Shown: one piece after another, positions 15,206 through 27,690 of the stretch
How the letters are laid out: the number at the start of each line of letters is the position of its first letter
Numbering within the stretch: position 1 is the stretch's first letter
Translations under genes and position numbers: made by a program
Notes under the pieces: generated by a model
Seen by the model: only the letters and a program-made list of their open reading frames with translations
Told to the model about the DNA's origin: nothing
Database searches by the model: none
Assembly: GCA_034675505.1 (NCBI GenBank)
Contig: JAUCDD010000025.1
Coordinates: 1-64,000, forward strand
Source: Melaminivora sp034675505
GTDB lineage: Bacteria; Pseudomonadota; Gammaproteobacteria; Burkholderiales; Burkholderiaceae_C
Length of the DNA: 64,000 bases
Direction of reading: 5' to 3'

Positions 15206-16726
15206 ATGGCCCGCAGCGCCCCCCAGCGCCATTACCGCGCCCCCTGCCCGGGCTGCGGCGCGCCGGTCGAGTTCCAGAGCGCCCAGTCCGCCTACGCCGT
15301 CTGCCCCTACTGCCAGAGCACGGTGGTCAGGAGCGGCGAGGCGCTGCAGCGCATCGGCCGCATGGCCGAGGTGTTCGACGACCACAGCCCGCTGCAGCTG
15401 GGCGCCAGCGGCCGCATCGCGCGCGAGGCTGAGGGCGCGCCCCAGCCCTTCACGCTGATCGGGCGGCTGCAATACCAGGGCGAGCAGGGCCGCTGGCTGG
15501 AATGGATCGCCCTGCTGCAGGACGGCGCCAGCGCCACCCTGAGCGAGGACAACGGGGCCTACGTCTTCACCTGGCCGGCGGACGTGGGCCGCGAGCTGCC
15601 GCCGCCCGAGCGCCTGCCCGTGGGCCTGACCACGGCCGTGCAGGGCCAGCCCTTCAGCGTCGCCGCCAACCTGCAGGTGCAGCTGCTGGCCGCCGAGGGC
15701 GAGCTGCCCCGGCTGCCGCCCCTGGGCCAGCCCTTCACCCTGGTCGAGTTGCGCAGCGCCGACGGCGAGCTGCTGTCCATCGACTACGGCAGCGCGCCGC
15801 CGCAGGCGCAGCGCGGGCGCGCCGTGCAGCTGCAGGATCTGGCGCTGCAAGGCCTCAAGGACGAGTCCGTGCGCGAGGAAGCCGCCGCGCGCCAGTTCGA
15901 CTGCCCCAGCTGCGGCGCCCCGGTGGCGGTGCAGCTCGCCAGCAGCAAAAGCTGCACCTGCCCCTCCTGCCACAGCATCATCGACCTGACCGAAGGCGTG
16001 GGCGGCGAGCTGCGCCACGCCGCGCAGCGCGCCTTCATCAGCCCGCTGATCCCGCTGGGCAGCATCGGCCGCTTCGAGGGCGTGGACTGGCAGGTGGTGG
16101 GGTTCCAGCACCGCAGCGGCACCGAGCCCGGCGACGACGACGAGGAATCGTTCGGCTGGGAGGAATACCTGTTGTTCCACCGCGAACGCGGCTTCGCCTT
16201 CCTGGTGGACGCCAGCGACGGCTGGAGCCTGGTGCGCCCCGCCACCGGCGCGCCCACCTACAAGGATGGCACGCGCACCGCGCAATACCTGGGCCGCGAG
16301 CTACCGGCTGACCTCCACCTACCGCGCCGAGACCGGCTACGTCGCCGGCGAGTTCTACTGGCCCGTGCGCAGCGGCCAGGTCACCAGCAACAGCGACTTC
16401 GCCGCCACCAGCGGCCGGGGCCTGCTGTCGCGCGAGCAGGCGCCGGGCGAGGTCACCTGGTCGTGGGGCGAGCGGCTGGACAGCGCCGCCGTGGCCGCCG
16501 CCTTCGGCCTGGACACCAAGGCCGGCCTGTTCCGCCGCCAGGACGCCGGCCCCGTGGCGGGACTGGGCGGCGCCTCCGGCATCGGCTGCGGCACGCTCAT
16601 CCTGCTGTTCATCGTGCTGCTGATCCTGCTGGTCCTGATGAGCAACTGCTCGGGCTCATCGGGCAGCAGCTACCGCAGCTCGGGCGGCTCCTGGGGCGGC
16701 TACACCTCGGGCGGGGGGCACAGTGA
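15206..16726 (+). pseudogene. DUF4178 domain protein with compensating frame changes
   Basis: The continuous frame is 506 residues, but only the first about 365 look natural. Two zinc-ribbon-like CxxC units (CPGCGAPVEF...CPYC; CPSCGAPVAV...CPSC) flank a DUF4178 domain, and a second DUF4178-like region follows. Near 16302 the natural continuation (YRLTSTYRAETGYVAGEFYW...) moves to the +1 frame. It ends with a transmembrane helix (LILLFIVLLILLVLM) and the Gly/Ser tail SSYRSSGGSWGGY. At about 16721 a missing base again changes frame, so the usual GGGHK-stop is not reached in that frame. Together the changes cancel. Partner of the DUF350 gene next door. Confidence 0.75.
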
Positions 16727-16775
16727 GCGCCGCCCCGCATCCATTACTCCAACCCTCTTGCAAGGAGCAAACGCC

Positions 16776-16997
16776 ATGATGGGAATCGAATGGCTCCGGC
16801 CTGCGGCCCTTCTCGGGTCCATCGTCTACGCGCTGATCGGCGTGGTCATCTTCTGGGTGTCCTTCATCATCGTGGACAAGATCACCCCCTACGACCTGTG
16901 GGCCGAGATCGTGGAAAAGCAAAACCGCGCCCTGGGCCTGGTGGTGGCGGCGATGTGCCTGGGCATCAGCATCATCGTGGCGGCGGCGATCCACTGA
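16776..16997 (+). CDS. DUF350 family membrane protein (YjfL-like)
   Basis: 73 residues with two membrane helices: LLGSIVYALIGVVIFWVSFIIVD and GLVVAAMCLGISIIVAAAI, joined by KITPYDLWAEIVEKQNRAL, the DUF350 signature loop. AGGAG lies about 9 nt before the ATG. In the current sequence it is also in frame with the shifted 3' part of the DUF4178 gene, so a naive translation shows an artificial fusion. DUF350 proteins recur with spermidine synthase-like and DUF4178 proteins. The function is unknown; a membrane role in polyamine or envelope-stress responses has been suggested for the family. Confidence 0.88.
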   Translation: MMGIEWLRPAALLGSIVYALIGVVIFWVSFIIVDKITPYDLWAEIVEKQNRALGLVVAAMCLGISIIVAAAIH

Positions 16998-17051
16998 CCC
17001 CCGGCTGCGCCGGCACCGGCCCGGCGCCATGACGCCAACGAAGACCCTGCC

Positions 17052-17327
17052 ATGACGACCTCACCGAACCCGCCCGCGCCACCCGCACAGCCGCGCAACC
17101 CCCTGCACGGCCTGACCCTGGAGGCTGTCCTCACTGCGCTGGTGGCCTACTTCGGCTGGGAAGAGCTGGGCCGGCGCATTCCGGTGCGCTGCTTCACCAG
17201 CGACCCCAGCGTGCCCTCCAGCCTGAAGTTCCTGCGCAAGACGCCCTGGGCGCGCGAGAAGGTGGAGGGGCTGTACCTGTTCATGCTGCGCGAGCAGCGG
17301 CGCGGGCAGGCGCGGCAAGGCGCATAG
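17052..17327 (+). CDS. VF530 family (DUF2132) DNA-binding protein
   Basis: 91 residues. After a Pro-rich lead of about 15, the VF530 pattern is clear: PLHGLTLEAVLTALVAYFGWEELGRRIPVRCF, SSLKFLRKTPWAREKVEGLYL. Structural work on Vibrio fischeri VF530 describes a small helical fold that binds DNA. It sits 54 nt after DUF350 and before fic, interrupting the path to spermidine synthase. Role here unknown. Confidence 0.9.
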   Translation: MTTSPNPPAPPAQPRNPLHGLTLEAVLTALVAYFGWEELGRRIPVRCFTSDPSVPSSLKFLRKTPWAREKVEGLYLFMLREQRRGQARQGA

Positions 17328-17387
17328 CGCACAACCAGCCTCGTGGCACCGGCTGGCATGGCGCAGGGCGTTGGAGCGGTGAGGGCT

Positions 17388-17446
17388 GAAATTTCGATAG
17401 CTGCTGCCGCTCGAGCCACAAGCGGCAGAAACCGATTTGGCTGCCG
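17388..17446 (-). repeat. Dispersed GCTAT-type repeat, inverted copy before fic
   Basis: AAATTTCGATAGCTGCTGCC, then a GC-rich core with CAAGCGGCAG. Diverged, but with the same ATAGCTGC opening as the other inverted copies. Lies in the 225-nt gap between VF530 and fic. Confidence 0.4.
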
Positions 17447-17472
17447 GGTTTGGTTGCACGGCGCTCTGCACA

Positions 17473-17499
17473 TGTATAAAAAAAGCCGTTTTCTATACA
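17473..17499. promoter_or_regulatory. Operator-like palindrome 1 upstream of fic
   Basis: TGTATA and TATACA ends enclose an A-run, GCCG and T-run, giving a 27-bp dyad. It is repeated in related form at 17514, 41 bp downstream (about four helical turns). Confidence 0.6.
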
Positions 17500-17513
17500 C
17501 GTGCTGGCTAACA

Positions 17514-17540
17514 TGTATAGAAAACCGGTTTTTCTGCACA
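17514..17540. promoter_or_regulatory. Operator-like palindrome 2 upstream of fic
   Basis: TGTATAGAAAACCGG then TTTTTCTGCA: inner dyad AGAAAACCGG/TTTTTCT, same left half as palindrome 1. It ends 12 nt before the fic ATG, so a bound protein would block initiation of transcription or lie on the promoter. Confidence 0.6.
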
Positions 17541-17552
17541 TCTCCCCGCCCC

Positions 17553-18635
17553 ATGTCCTCCATCCCCTCGTTCGAACAGCTGGATGCCGCGCGCTTTGAC
17601 ACGCCCGCCATCCTCAAGAAGCTGGCCAGCAGCAGCCGCAGCCTGGCGGAACTCAAGGGCATCGCGGCGTCCATTCCCAACCAGGGCATCCTGATCAACA
17701 CGCTGGGCCTGCAGGAAGCCAAGGACAGCTCGGAGATCGAGAACATCGTCACCACGCACGATGAACTGTTCAAGGACGATGTGCTGCCCGAGTCCTTTGC
17801 CAACCCTGCCGCCAAGGAGGTGCTGCGTTACCGCCAGGCGCTTCGGGTGGGGTTTGAACAGGTGCGTGCCAGCGGGCTGCTGACGACCAACCACATCATC
17901 CAGATTCAGGGCGAACTGGAGCGCAACAACGCGGGCTTTCGCAAGCTGCCGGGCACTGCACTGAAGGACGGCGCCGGGCAGACGGTCTACACGCCGCCGC
18001 AGGATCCGGCCGAGATCGTGGCGCTGATGCGGGGACTGGAGCGGTTCCTGAACGATCCCGGCGTGTTCGCAGCGGACCCGTTGATCAAGATGGCACTGGC
18101 GCACCACCAGTTCGAGAGCATCCACCCGTTCTACGACGGCAACGGCCGTACAGGGCGCATCGTGAACGTGCTGTACCTGGTGAAAGAGGGCTTGCTGGAC
18201 ATTCCCGTGCTGTACCTGAGCAAGCACATCGTCCGCACCAAGGCCGACTACTACCGCCTGCTGCAGACGGTGCGCGACGACGACACCTGGGAGGACTGGG
18301 TGCTGTACATGCTCGATGCCGTGGAGCAGACCGCCACCCAGACGCTCGCCACCATCCATGCCATCAAGACGGCGCTGTTCGACTACAAGCACCGCATCCG
18401 GGCGCAGCACAAGTTCTACAGCCAGGACCTGATCAACAACCTGTTCACGCACCCGTACACCAAGATCGATTTCGTGCAGCGCGACCTGGGCGTTTCGCGC
18501 CTCACGGCCACCAAGTACCTGGATGCCCTGGCTGCCAGCGGCTTTGTGCAAAAGCAAAAGATCGGGCGCGGCAACTATTACGTGAACCAAGCACTCAGCG
18601 CGATTTTGCTGGGCTCCGCCGAGGCCCGGGCATGA
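17553..18635 (+). CDS. Fic family AMP-transferase with C-terminal helix-turn-helix
   Basis: 360 residues. N-terminal Fic-associated domain with the class II inhibitory motif S59-xxx-E63-N64 (DSSEIEN), a Fic domain with the complete catalytic motif HPFYDGNGRTGR starting at His191, and a C-terminal winged HTH (FVQRDLGVSRLTATKYLDALAASGFVQKQKIGRGNYYVN). Fic enzymes usually AMPylate Thr/Tyr of target proteins; the intact motif predicts activity under autoinhibition. ATG at 17553 starts the conserved SFEQLDAARFDTPAILKKLA region. Two similar palindromes just upstream are good candidates for autoregulation through the HTH. Confidence 0.93.
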   Translation: MSSIPSFEQLDAARFDTPAILKKLASSSRSLAELKGIAASIPNQGILINTLGLQEAKDSSEIENIVTTHDELFKDDVLPESFANPAAKEVLRYRQALRVGFEQVRASGLLTTNHIIQIQGELERNNAGFRKLPGTALKDGAGQTVYTPPQDPAEIVALMRGLERFLNDPGVFAADPLIKMALAHHQFESIHPFYDGNGRTGRIVNVLYLVKEGLLDIPVLYLSKHIVRTKADYYRLLQTVRDDDTWEDWVLYMLDAVEQTATQTLATIHAIKTALFDYKHRIRAQHKFYSQDLINNLFTHPYTKIDFVQRDLGVSRLTATKYLDALAASGFVQKQKIGRGNYYVNQALSAILLGSAEARA

Positions 18636-18699
18636 CCGGAGACCCGCGCCAACGGACAGCGGACGTGGCGCTGCCCCAGGCCGAAGCGCTGCGCGGGGC

Positions 18700-20256
18700 A
18701 TGGGCAGCGTGAAAGCCGACGCGGCACGGGCCGTACCGGCCGCCCCGCGCTCCGCCGACCTGGCCCTGCTCGCCAGCGTCTTCGTCATCGCCGCCTGCGG
18801 CCTGCTGTACGAGCTGGCGGCCGGGGCCCTCGCGTCGTACCTGCTGGGCGACTCGGTGCTGCAGTTCTCCACCATCATCGGCACCTACCTGTTCGCCATG
18901 GGCATAGGCTCGTGGCTGTCGCGCTACTTCGAGCGCCAGCTGCCGGCGCATTTCCTGCGCATCGAGCTGCTGGTGGCGCTGGTGGGCGGCTCGCTGCCGG
19001 CGCTGCTGTTCATCGCCAACGCGCACGCGCCGGGGGCGTTCCGCGTGCTGCTGTACGGGCTGGTGCTGCTGGTGGGCACGCTGGTGGGCCTGGAGATCCC
19101 GCTGGTCATGCGCATCCTGAAGCGCAACGTGCGGCTGCAGGAGCTGGTCAGCCAAGTGCTGACCTTCGACTACCTGGGCGCGCTGGCGGTGTCGCTGGCG
19201 TTTCCGCTGCTCTTGGTGCCGCAGCTGGGGCTGGTGCGCACGGGGTTCCTGTTCGGCTTCCTGAACGCCGCCGTGGCGCTGTGGGCGCTGTGGCTGTTCC
19301 GCCATGAGCTGCGGCGCGTGCGCGCGCACGCGCTGGCCTGCGCGGCGGTGCTGCTGGCCCTGGGCGGCGGGCTGGTGGGGGCCGAGCACATCACGCGCTT
19401 CGCCGAGGACAAGTTCTACCAGGACCGCATCGTGCTGAGCGAGGCCTCGCCCTACCAGCGCATCGTGCTCACGCAGGGCCGGCTGGGACTGCGGCTGTAC
19501 CTGAACGGCAACCTGCAGTTCTCCGAGAGCGACGAATACCGCTACCACGAGGCGCTGGTACACCCGGCCATGGCCGCGCACGGCGCGCCCAAGCGCGTGG
19601 CGGTGCTGGGCGGGGGCGACGGCATGGCGGTGCGCGAGATCCTGAAATACCCCGGCGTCGAATCGGTCACGCTGGTCGAGCTGGACCCGGCCATGACGCA
19701 GCTGTTCGCCCGCCATCCGCAGCTGGCGCGCCTGAACGGCGGCGCGCTGCAGGACGCGCGCGTGCGCGTCGTCAACGAGGACGCCTTCCAGTGGCTGCAG
19801 CAGCCGGGCACGGGCTTCTTCGACGTGATCGTGGTGGATTTTCCCGACCCGACCAACTTCGCCATCGGCAAGCTCTACACCGACAGTTTCTACGCCCTGC
19901 TGGGCCAGCACCTGGCGGCCAGCGGCTACGCCGTGGTGCAGACCACCTCGCCGCTGGTGGCGCGCAAGAGCTTCTGGACGGTGGTCGCCACCATCGAGTC
20001 GGCGGGCCTGGCCACCACGCCCTACCACGCGCACGTGCCCAGCTTTGGCGAATGGGGCTACGTGATCGCCAGCCGCCGGCCCTGGCGGCTGCCCGACGCG
20101 CTGCCCCCAGGCCTGCGCTTTCTCGACCTCGCGTCGCTGCCGCTGCTGACGCAGTTTCCGCGCGACATGGCGCGCGTGCCGGCCGAGGTCAACCGGCTGT
20201 CCAACCAGGTGTTGGTACATACCTACGAAACCGAATGGGGGCGTGTGGGGCATTAA
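18700..20256 (+). CDS. speE: Membrane-anchored polyamine aminopropyltransferase (spermidine synthase-like)
   Basis: 518 residues. N-terminal six- to seven-helix membrane region (about 20-225, starting LALLASVFVIAACGLLYELAAGALASYLLGDSV), then a soluble spermidine-synthase domain (about 240-480) with FYQDRIVLSEASPYQRIVLT, the SAM-binding VLGGGDGMAVREILKYPGVESVTLVELDP, and VVDFPDPTNFAIGKLYT. Soluble homologues transfer aminopropyl groups from decarboxylated SAM; the true acceptor of the membrane form is not settled. No AdoMet decarboxylase is in the window. Functionally linked by neighbourhood to DUF350/DUF4178/SPFH and to the FAD oxidoreductase at 25.9 kb. Confidence 0.9.
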   Translation: MGSVKADAARAVPAAPRSADLALLASVFVIAACGLLYELAAGALASYLLGDSVLQFSTIIGTYLFAMGIGSWLSRYFERQLPAHFLRIELLVALVGGSLPALLFIANAHAPGAFRVLLYGLVLLVGTLVGLEIPLVMRILKRNVRLQELVSQVLTFDYLGALAVSLAFPLLLVPQLGLVRTGFLFGFLNAAVALWALWLFRHELRRVRAHALACAAVLLALGGGLVGAEHITRFAEDKFYQDRIVLSEASPYQRIVLTQGRLGLRLYLNGNLQFSESDEYRYHEALVHPAMAAHGAPKRVAVLGGGDGMAVREILKYPGVESVTLVELDPAMTQLFARHPQLARLNGGALQDARVRVVNEDAFQWLQQPGTGFFDVIVVDFPDPTNFAIGKLYTDSFYALLGQHLAASGYAVVQTTSPLVARKSFWTVVATIESAGLATTPYHAHVPSFGEWGYVIASRRPWRLPDALPPGLRFLDLASLPLLTQFPRDMARVPAEVNRLSNQVLVHTYETEWGRVGH

Positions 20257-20316
20257 CCGGCAGGCAGCGCGGATGGCGTAAGTTGGTCACAATTAGTCAC
20301 GTTTTGCGAGGTTCCC

Positions 20317-24062
<3,746 letters not shown>

Positions 24063-24066
<4 letters not shown>

Positions 24067-25055
24067 GCGCCTTGCCCGACCGCCGCCCGCGCCTGCTGCT
24101 CGTCGACGACGAGCCGACCAACCTGCAGGTGCTGCGCCAGGTGCTGCAGCAGGACTACCGCCTGCTGTTCGCCACCGACGGCGCGCGCGCCCTGGAGCTG
24201 GCGCGCGCCCAGCAGCCCGGGCTGGTCCTGCTGGACGTGATGATGCCGGGCATGGACGGCCTGGCCGTGTGCCAGGCGCTCAAGGCCGACGCCGCCACCG
24301 CCGCCATTCCGGTGATCTTCGTGACCGCGCTGGCCGACAGCGGCGACGAGGCGCGCGGCTTCGATGCCGGCTGCGTGGACTACATCACCAAGCCCGTCAG
24401 CGCCCCGGTGGTGCGCGCGCGCGTGCGCACCCACCTGTCGCTGGTGCGCATGGACGAGCTGCGCGAAAGCCGCATGCAGGTCATCCAGCGCCTGGGCCGC
24501 GCCGCCGAGTACAAGGACAACGAGACCGGCATGCACGTCATCCGCATGAGCCACTTCGCGCGGCTGCTGGCGCTGGCGGCCGGCTGCGACGCCGAGTGGG
24601 CTCAGGACCTGATGCACGCCGCGCCCATGCACGACGTGGGCAAGATCGGCATCCCCGACGCCATCCTGCAAAAGCCGGGCAAGCTGACCGAGGAGGAGTG
24701 GGTGATCATGCGCGGCCACCCCGCGATCGGCGCGCAGATCATCGGCGAGCACCCCTCCGGCGTGCTCAAGCTGGCGCGCTCGCTGGCGCTGCAGCACCAC
24801 GAGAAGTGGGACGGCAGCGGCTACCCCGCCGGCCTGGCCGGCGAGGCCATCGCGCTGGAGGCGCGCATCGTCGCGCTGGCCGACGTGTTCGACGCGCTGA
24901 CCAGCCAGCGCCCCTACAAGCAGGCCTGGCCGCCCGAGCAGGCCATGGCGCACATCACCGAGCAGGCGGGCCGGCAGTTCGACCCGGCGCTGGTGGCGCA
25001 CTTCACGGCGCTGCTGCCGCAGCTGCTGCAGGTGCGCGAGCGCTGGGCCGACTGA
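24063..25055 (+). CDS. Response regulator with HD-GYP cyclic-di-GMP phosphodiesterase output
   Basis: 330 residues. Receiver domain 10-130 with phospho-acceptor Asp58 (LLDVMMPGMDG) and Lys of the TKPV motif. The HD-GYP domain (about 145-325) has HVIRMSHFARLLA, the catalytic HD in MHDVGKIGIPDAILQKPGKL, HHEKWDGSGYPAGL with the GYP-type motif, and LADVFDALTSQRPYK. It should hydrolyse cyclic di-GMP on phosphorylation by the kinase upstream. With the GGDEF protein at 34.3 kb, the window holds both sides of c-di-GMP turnover, but not adjacent. Confidence 0.94.
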
Positions 25056-25116
25056 GGCGCAGCCGGGTCCCGGGCGCTGACGCACACTTGCGCCTCCGAG
25101 TGAGGAAGATGCCCCC

Positions 25117-25911
25117 ATGACCGACGACCCGCGCACGGCCCCCGACTGCTACGCCCACCCGCGCTACTACGAGATCGCCTTTGCCTTTCGCGACATCGCC
25201 GCCGAGGTCGATGTGATGCAGGCCCTCATGCAGCGCCACGCCGGGCGGCCGCTGCAGCGCGTGCTGGACCTGGCCTGCGGCCCCGCGCCGCACCTGGCCG
25301 AGCTGGCGCGGCGCGGCCACAGCTACACCGGGCTGGACGCCAGCGCCGAGATGCTCGCCCACGCCCGCGCCAAGGCCGAAGCGGCCGGCGCCAGTGCGCA
25401 GTTCGTGCAGGCCGCCATGGCCGACTTCGAGCTGCCCGCGCCGGTGGACTTCGCCTTCACCGCGCTGGGCTCGCTGTACGTGGCATCGACCGCGCAGCTG
25501 CGCTCGCACTTCGCCGCCGTGGCGCGCGCGCTGGCGCCGGGGGGCCTGTACCTGCTGGACTGGTGCGTGCAGTTCGAGCCGCAGCAGCTGTTCAAGCCGG
25601 ACGGCGAGCGCTGGCAGATGCAGGAGGGCGGCATCACCGTCGATGCCCAGGTGGAGATGGTGCCTACCCAGCCCGCCGAGCAGCTGTTCGAGGAACGCCT
25701 GACGCTGCAGGTCAGCGACGGCGCCGCGCGGCACACGCTGCACAGCCGCGCCACCAAGCGCGCCCTGTACCCGCAGGAATTCCTGCAGCTGCTGGCCAGC
25801 CAGGGCGTGTTCGACTTCGCCGGCTGGTGGAACGCCTGGGACCTGGAGCAGCCCATCGCGGCCGCCGCCCAGCCCCTGTTCCGCCCCATCGCGCTGCTGC
25901 GCCGGCGCTGA
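25117..25911 (+). CDS. Class I SAM-dependent methyltransferase
   Basis: 264 residues. The Rossmann-fold SAM-binding motif VLDLACGPAPHLAELARRGHSYTGLDASAEML is at about residues 49-80, and GGLYLLDWCV marks the later strand. No substrate can be named. It lies 62 nt after the HD-GYP gene, with a GAGGAAG-like site upstream. Seven nucleotides separate it from the FAD oxidoreductase, so these two are likely an operon. Confidence 0.85.
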   Translation: MTDDPRTAPDCYAHPRYYEIAFAFRDIAAEVDVMQALMQRHAGRPLQRVLDLACGPAPHLAELARRGHSYTGLDASAEMLAHARAKAEAAGASAQFVQAAMADFELPAPVDFAFTALGSLYVASTAQLRSHFAAVARALAPGGLYLLDWCVQFEPQQLFKPDGERWQMQEGGITVDAQVEMVPTQPAEQLFEERLTLQVSDGAARHTLHSRATKRALYPQEFLQLLASQGVFDFAGWWNAWDLEQPIAAAAQPLFRPIALLRRR

Positions 25912-25917
25912 GCGGCC

Positions 25918-27621
25918 GTGGCTGCACCGCTGCGGCGCCGTTCGTTGCTGGCCGCCGCGCCGGCGCTGCTGGCCGGCTGCTGGCAAGGGCAGCAGCAGCA
26001 GCCGCCCGGCGGCTTCACCGGTATCGGCATGGAGCGCGGCCACCTGCTGCGCGAGCGCTTGGCGCAGGGCCTGGACCTCACGCCCGCCGTGCAGCGCAGC
26101 GCCCGGGTACTGGTCGCCGGCGCCGGCGTCGCCGGGCTGGCGGCGGCGCGTGCGCTGCGCCTGGCAGGCGTGCAGGACATCGCCGTGCTGGAGCTGGAGG
26201 ACACGCCCGGCGGCAACAGCCGCGCCGGCCGCGTGCAGGGCCTGCCCTGCCCGCTGGGCGCGCACTACCTGCCGGTGCCGGGCGACGGCGCGCCCGAGGT
26301 GCAGGACCTGCTGGAGGAGCTGGGCCTGCGCGAGCGCTTCGCCGGCCGCTGGCGCTACGGCGGCGCTCAAGGCCGCCACCTGGTGCACAGCCCGCACGAG
26401 CGCCTGTTCCTGCACGGCCACTGGCAAGAGGGGCTGCTGCCCGTGGAGGGCGTGGGGGAGGCCACGCTGGCGCAGTACCGGCGCTTTGCCGCGCTCGTGC
26501 GCGCCCTGGGCAGCGCTGCGCCCTTCGCCATGCCCACTTTTCGGCTTTTTGGGTCAAACCAGCCGCTTGCCGGCGTCCATCAACGGCTTGATGCTATTTA
26601 TTTTGATGAATGGCTGGCGCGCGAGGGGCTGGACGACGCCTACCTGCGCTGGTACCTGGACTACTGCTGCCGCGACGACTATGGCGCCGGCAGCGCGCGC
26701 GTGTCGGCCTGGGCCGGCATCCACTACTTCGCCAGCCGCCACGGCTTTGCCGCGCCGGGCGAGGACGCGGGCGAATCGCCGGGCGTGCTGACCTGGCCCG
26801 AGGGCAACGGCTGGCTGACCGCGCGCCTGGCGCAGCCGCTGCAGGCGCAGGGCCAGCTGCACACCGGGCGCGCCGTGCTGCGCATCGCCGAGGGCCGCCA
26901 TGGCGTGCAGCTGGACGCGCTCGACCACGCCAGCGGCCGCGTCGAGCGCTGGCAGGCGCGCTGCTGCGTCGTGGCGCTGCCGGCGTTCGTCGCCGCGCGC
27001 GTGGTGGGCGAGGGCGCGCCGGCCTTCCTGCCCGCAGCCGCGCAGCGCCTGCAGTGGGCGCCCTGGCTGGTGGCCAACATCCACCTGGACCGCCCGCTGG
27101 CCGACGTCCCCGGCGCCGCGCCCGCCTGGGACAACGTGCTGCACGCCGACCCGGTGCCCGGCGGCGTCGGCTACGTGGACGCCGGCCACCAGCGCCTGGC
27201 CGGCGCCGCGCTGCTGGCCAGCCCCACGGTGCTGACCTACTACCAGGCGCTGGGCGGCGCGGCGCAGGCGCGCGCGCGGCTGCAGGGCGAGGACTGGACG
27301 CACTGGGCCGCGCCCATCCTGGCCGGCCTGGCCACGGCGCACCCCGACCTGCCCGCGCGCGCCACGCGCATGGAGCTCACGCGCTACGGCCACGCCATGT
27401 CGGTGCCAGGGCCGGGTGTGCAGGCGTTTTTGAGCCAGATCGGCAGCTTGCCGGCGCCAGGCAATGGCTTGTTGCTATCAAACGGAGAGCGCGCCCGGCG
27501 CCTGCCGACGCCGCGCAGCGCGCGCCTGCTGTTTGCCCACGCCGATTGGTCGGGCTATTCGGTGTTCGAGGAAGCCTTCACCCGCGGCCATGCCGCCGGC
27601 CTGGCGGCAGCAAGCGGCTGA
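25918..27621 (+). CDS. FAD-dependent amine-oxidase-like protein with Tat/lipoprotein signal
   Basis: 567 residues from a GTG start. The leader has twin arginine (LRRRSLLAAAPALLAGC) ending in a lipobox-like LAGC, so it is probably a Tat-exported lipoprotein. FAD-binding GAGVAGLAAARALRLAG lies at about 63-80, followed by a flavin amine oxidase/phytoene desaturase-like fold. Homologues sit beside membrane spermidine synthases in many genomes, suggesting polyamine oxidation, which is inference. Two stretches (26543-26606 and 27428-27485) match the dispersed repeat and are read in frame. Confidence 0.8.
   Translation: MAAPLRRRSLLAAAPALLAGCWQGQQQQPPGGFTGIGMERGHLLRERLAQGLDLTPAVQRSARVLVAGAGVAGLAAARALRLAGVQDIAVLELEDTPGGNSRAGRVQGLPCPLGAHYLPVPGDGAPEVQDLLEELGLRERFAGRWRYGGAQGRHLVHSPHERLFLHGHWQEGLLPVEGVGEATLAQYRRFAALVRALGSAAPFAMPTFRLFGSNQPLAGVHQRLDAIYFDEWLAREGLDDAYLRWYLDYCCRDDYGAGSARVSAWAGIHYFASRHGFAAPGEDAGESPGVLTWPEGNGWLTARLAQPLQAQGQLHTGRAVLRIAEGRHGVQLDALDHASGRVERWQARCCVVALPAFVAARVVGEGAPAFLPAAAQRLQWAPWLVANIHLDRPLADVPGAAPAWDNVLHADPVPGGVGYVDAGHQRLAGAALLASPTVLTYYQALGGAAQARARLQGEDWTHWAAPILAGLATAHPDLPARATRMELTRYGHAMSVPGPGVQAFLSQIGSLPAPGNGLLLSNGERARRLPTPRSARLLFAHADWSGYSVFEEAFTRGHAAGLAAASG
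26543..26606 (+). repeat. Dispersed GCTAT-type repeat inside the FAD oxidoreductase gene
   Basis: TTTTTGGGTCAAA, GCCGCTTGCCGGCGTCCATC, AACGGCTTGATGCTATTTA. Close match to the intergenic copy at 38.76 kb, here read through in frame as LFGSNQPLAGVHQRLDAIYF. Confidence 0.65.
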
Positions 27622-27690
27622 GCCGGGCCTGCGGGCACACGCGCTGGCCGCTGACGCGCGCGCCGGCGCCCGGCCTCGCACAATCGGCCC

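Noticed and set aside
16266..16997. A 243-residue membrane protein fusing a DUF4178 tail and DUF350
   Set aside because: DUF350 has its own AGGAG and ATG and the DUF4178 tail ends where homologues stop; the join is better explained by a missing base.
17473..17540. CRISPR-like or tandem repeat upstream of fic
   Set aside because: Only two units, each a dyad close to a start codon; operator-like is the simpler reading.
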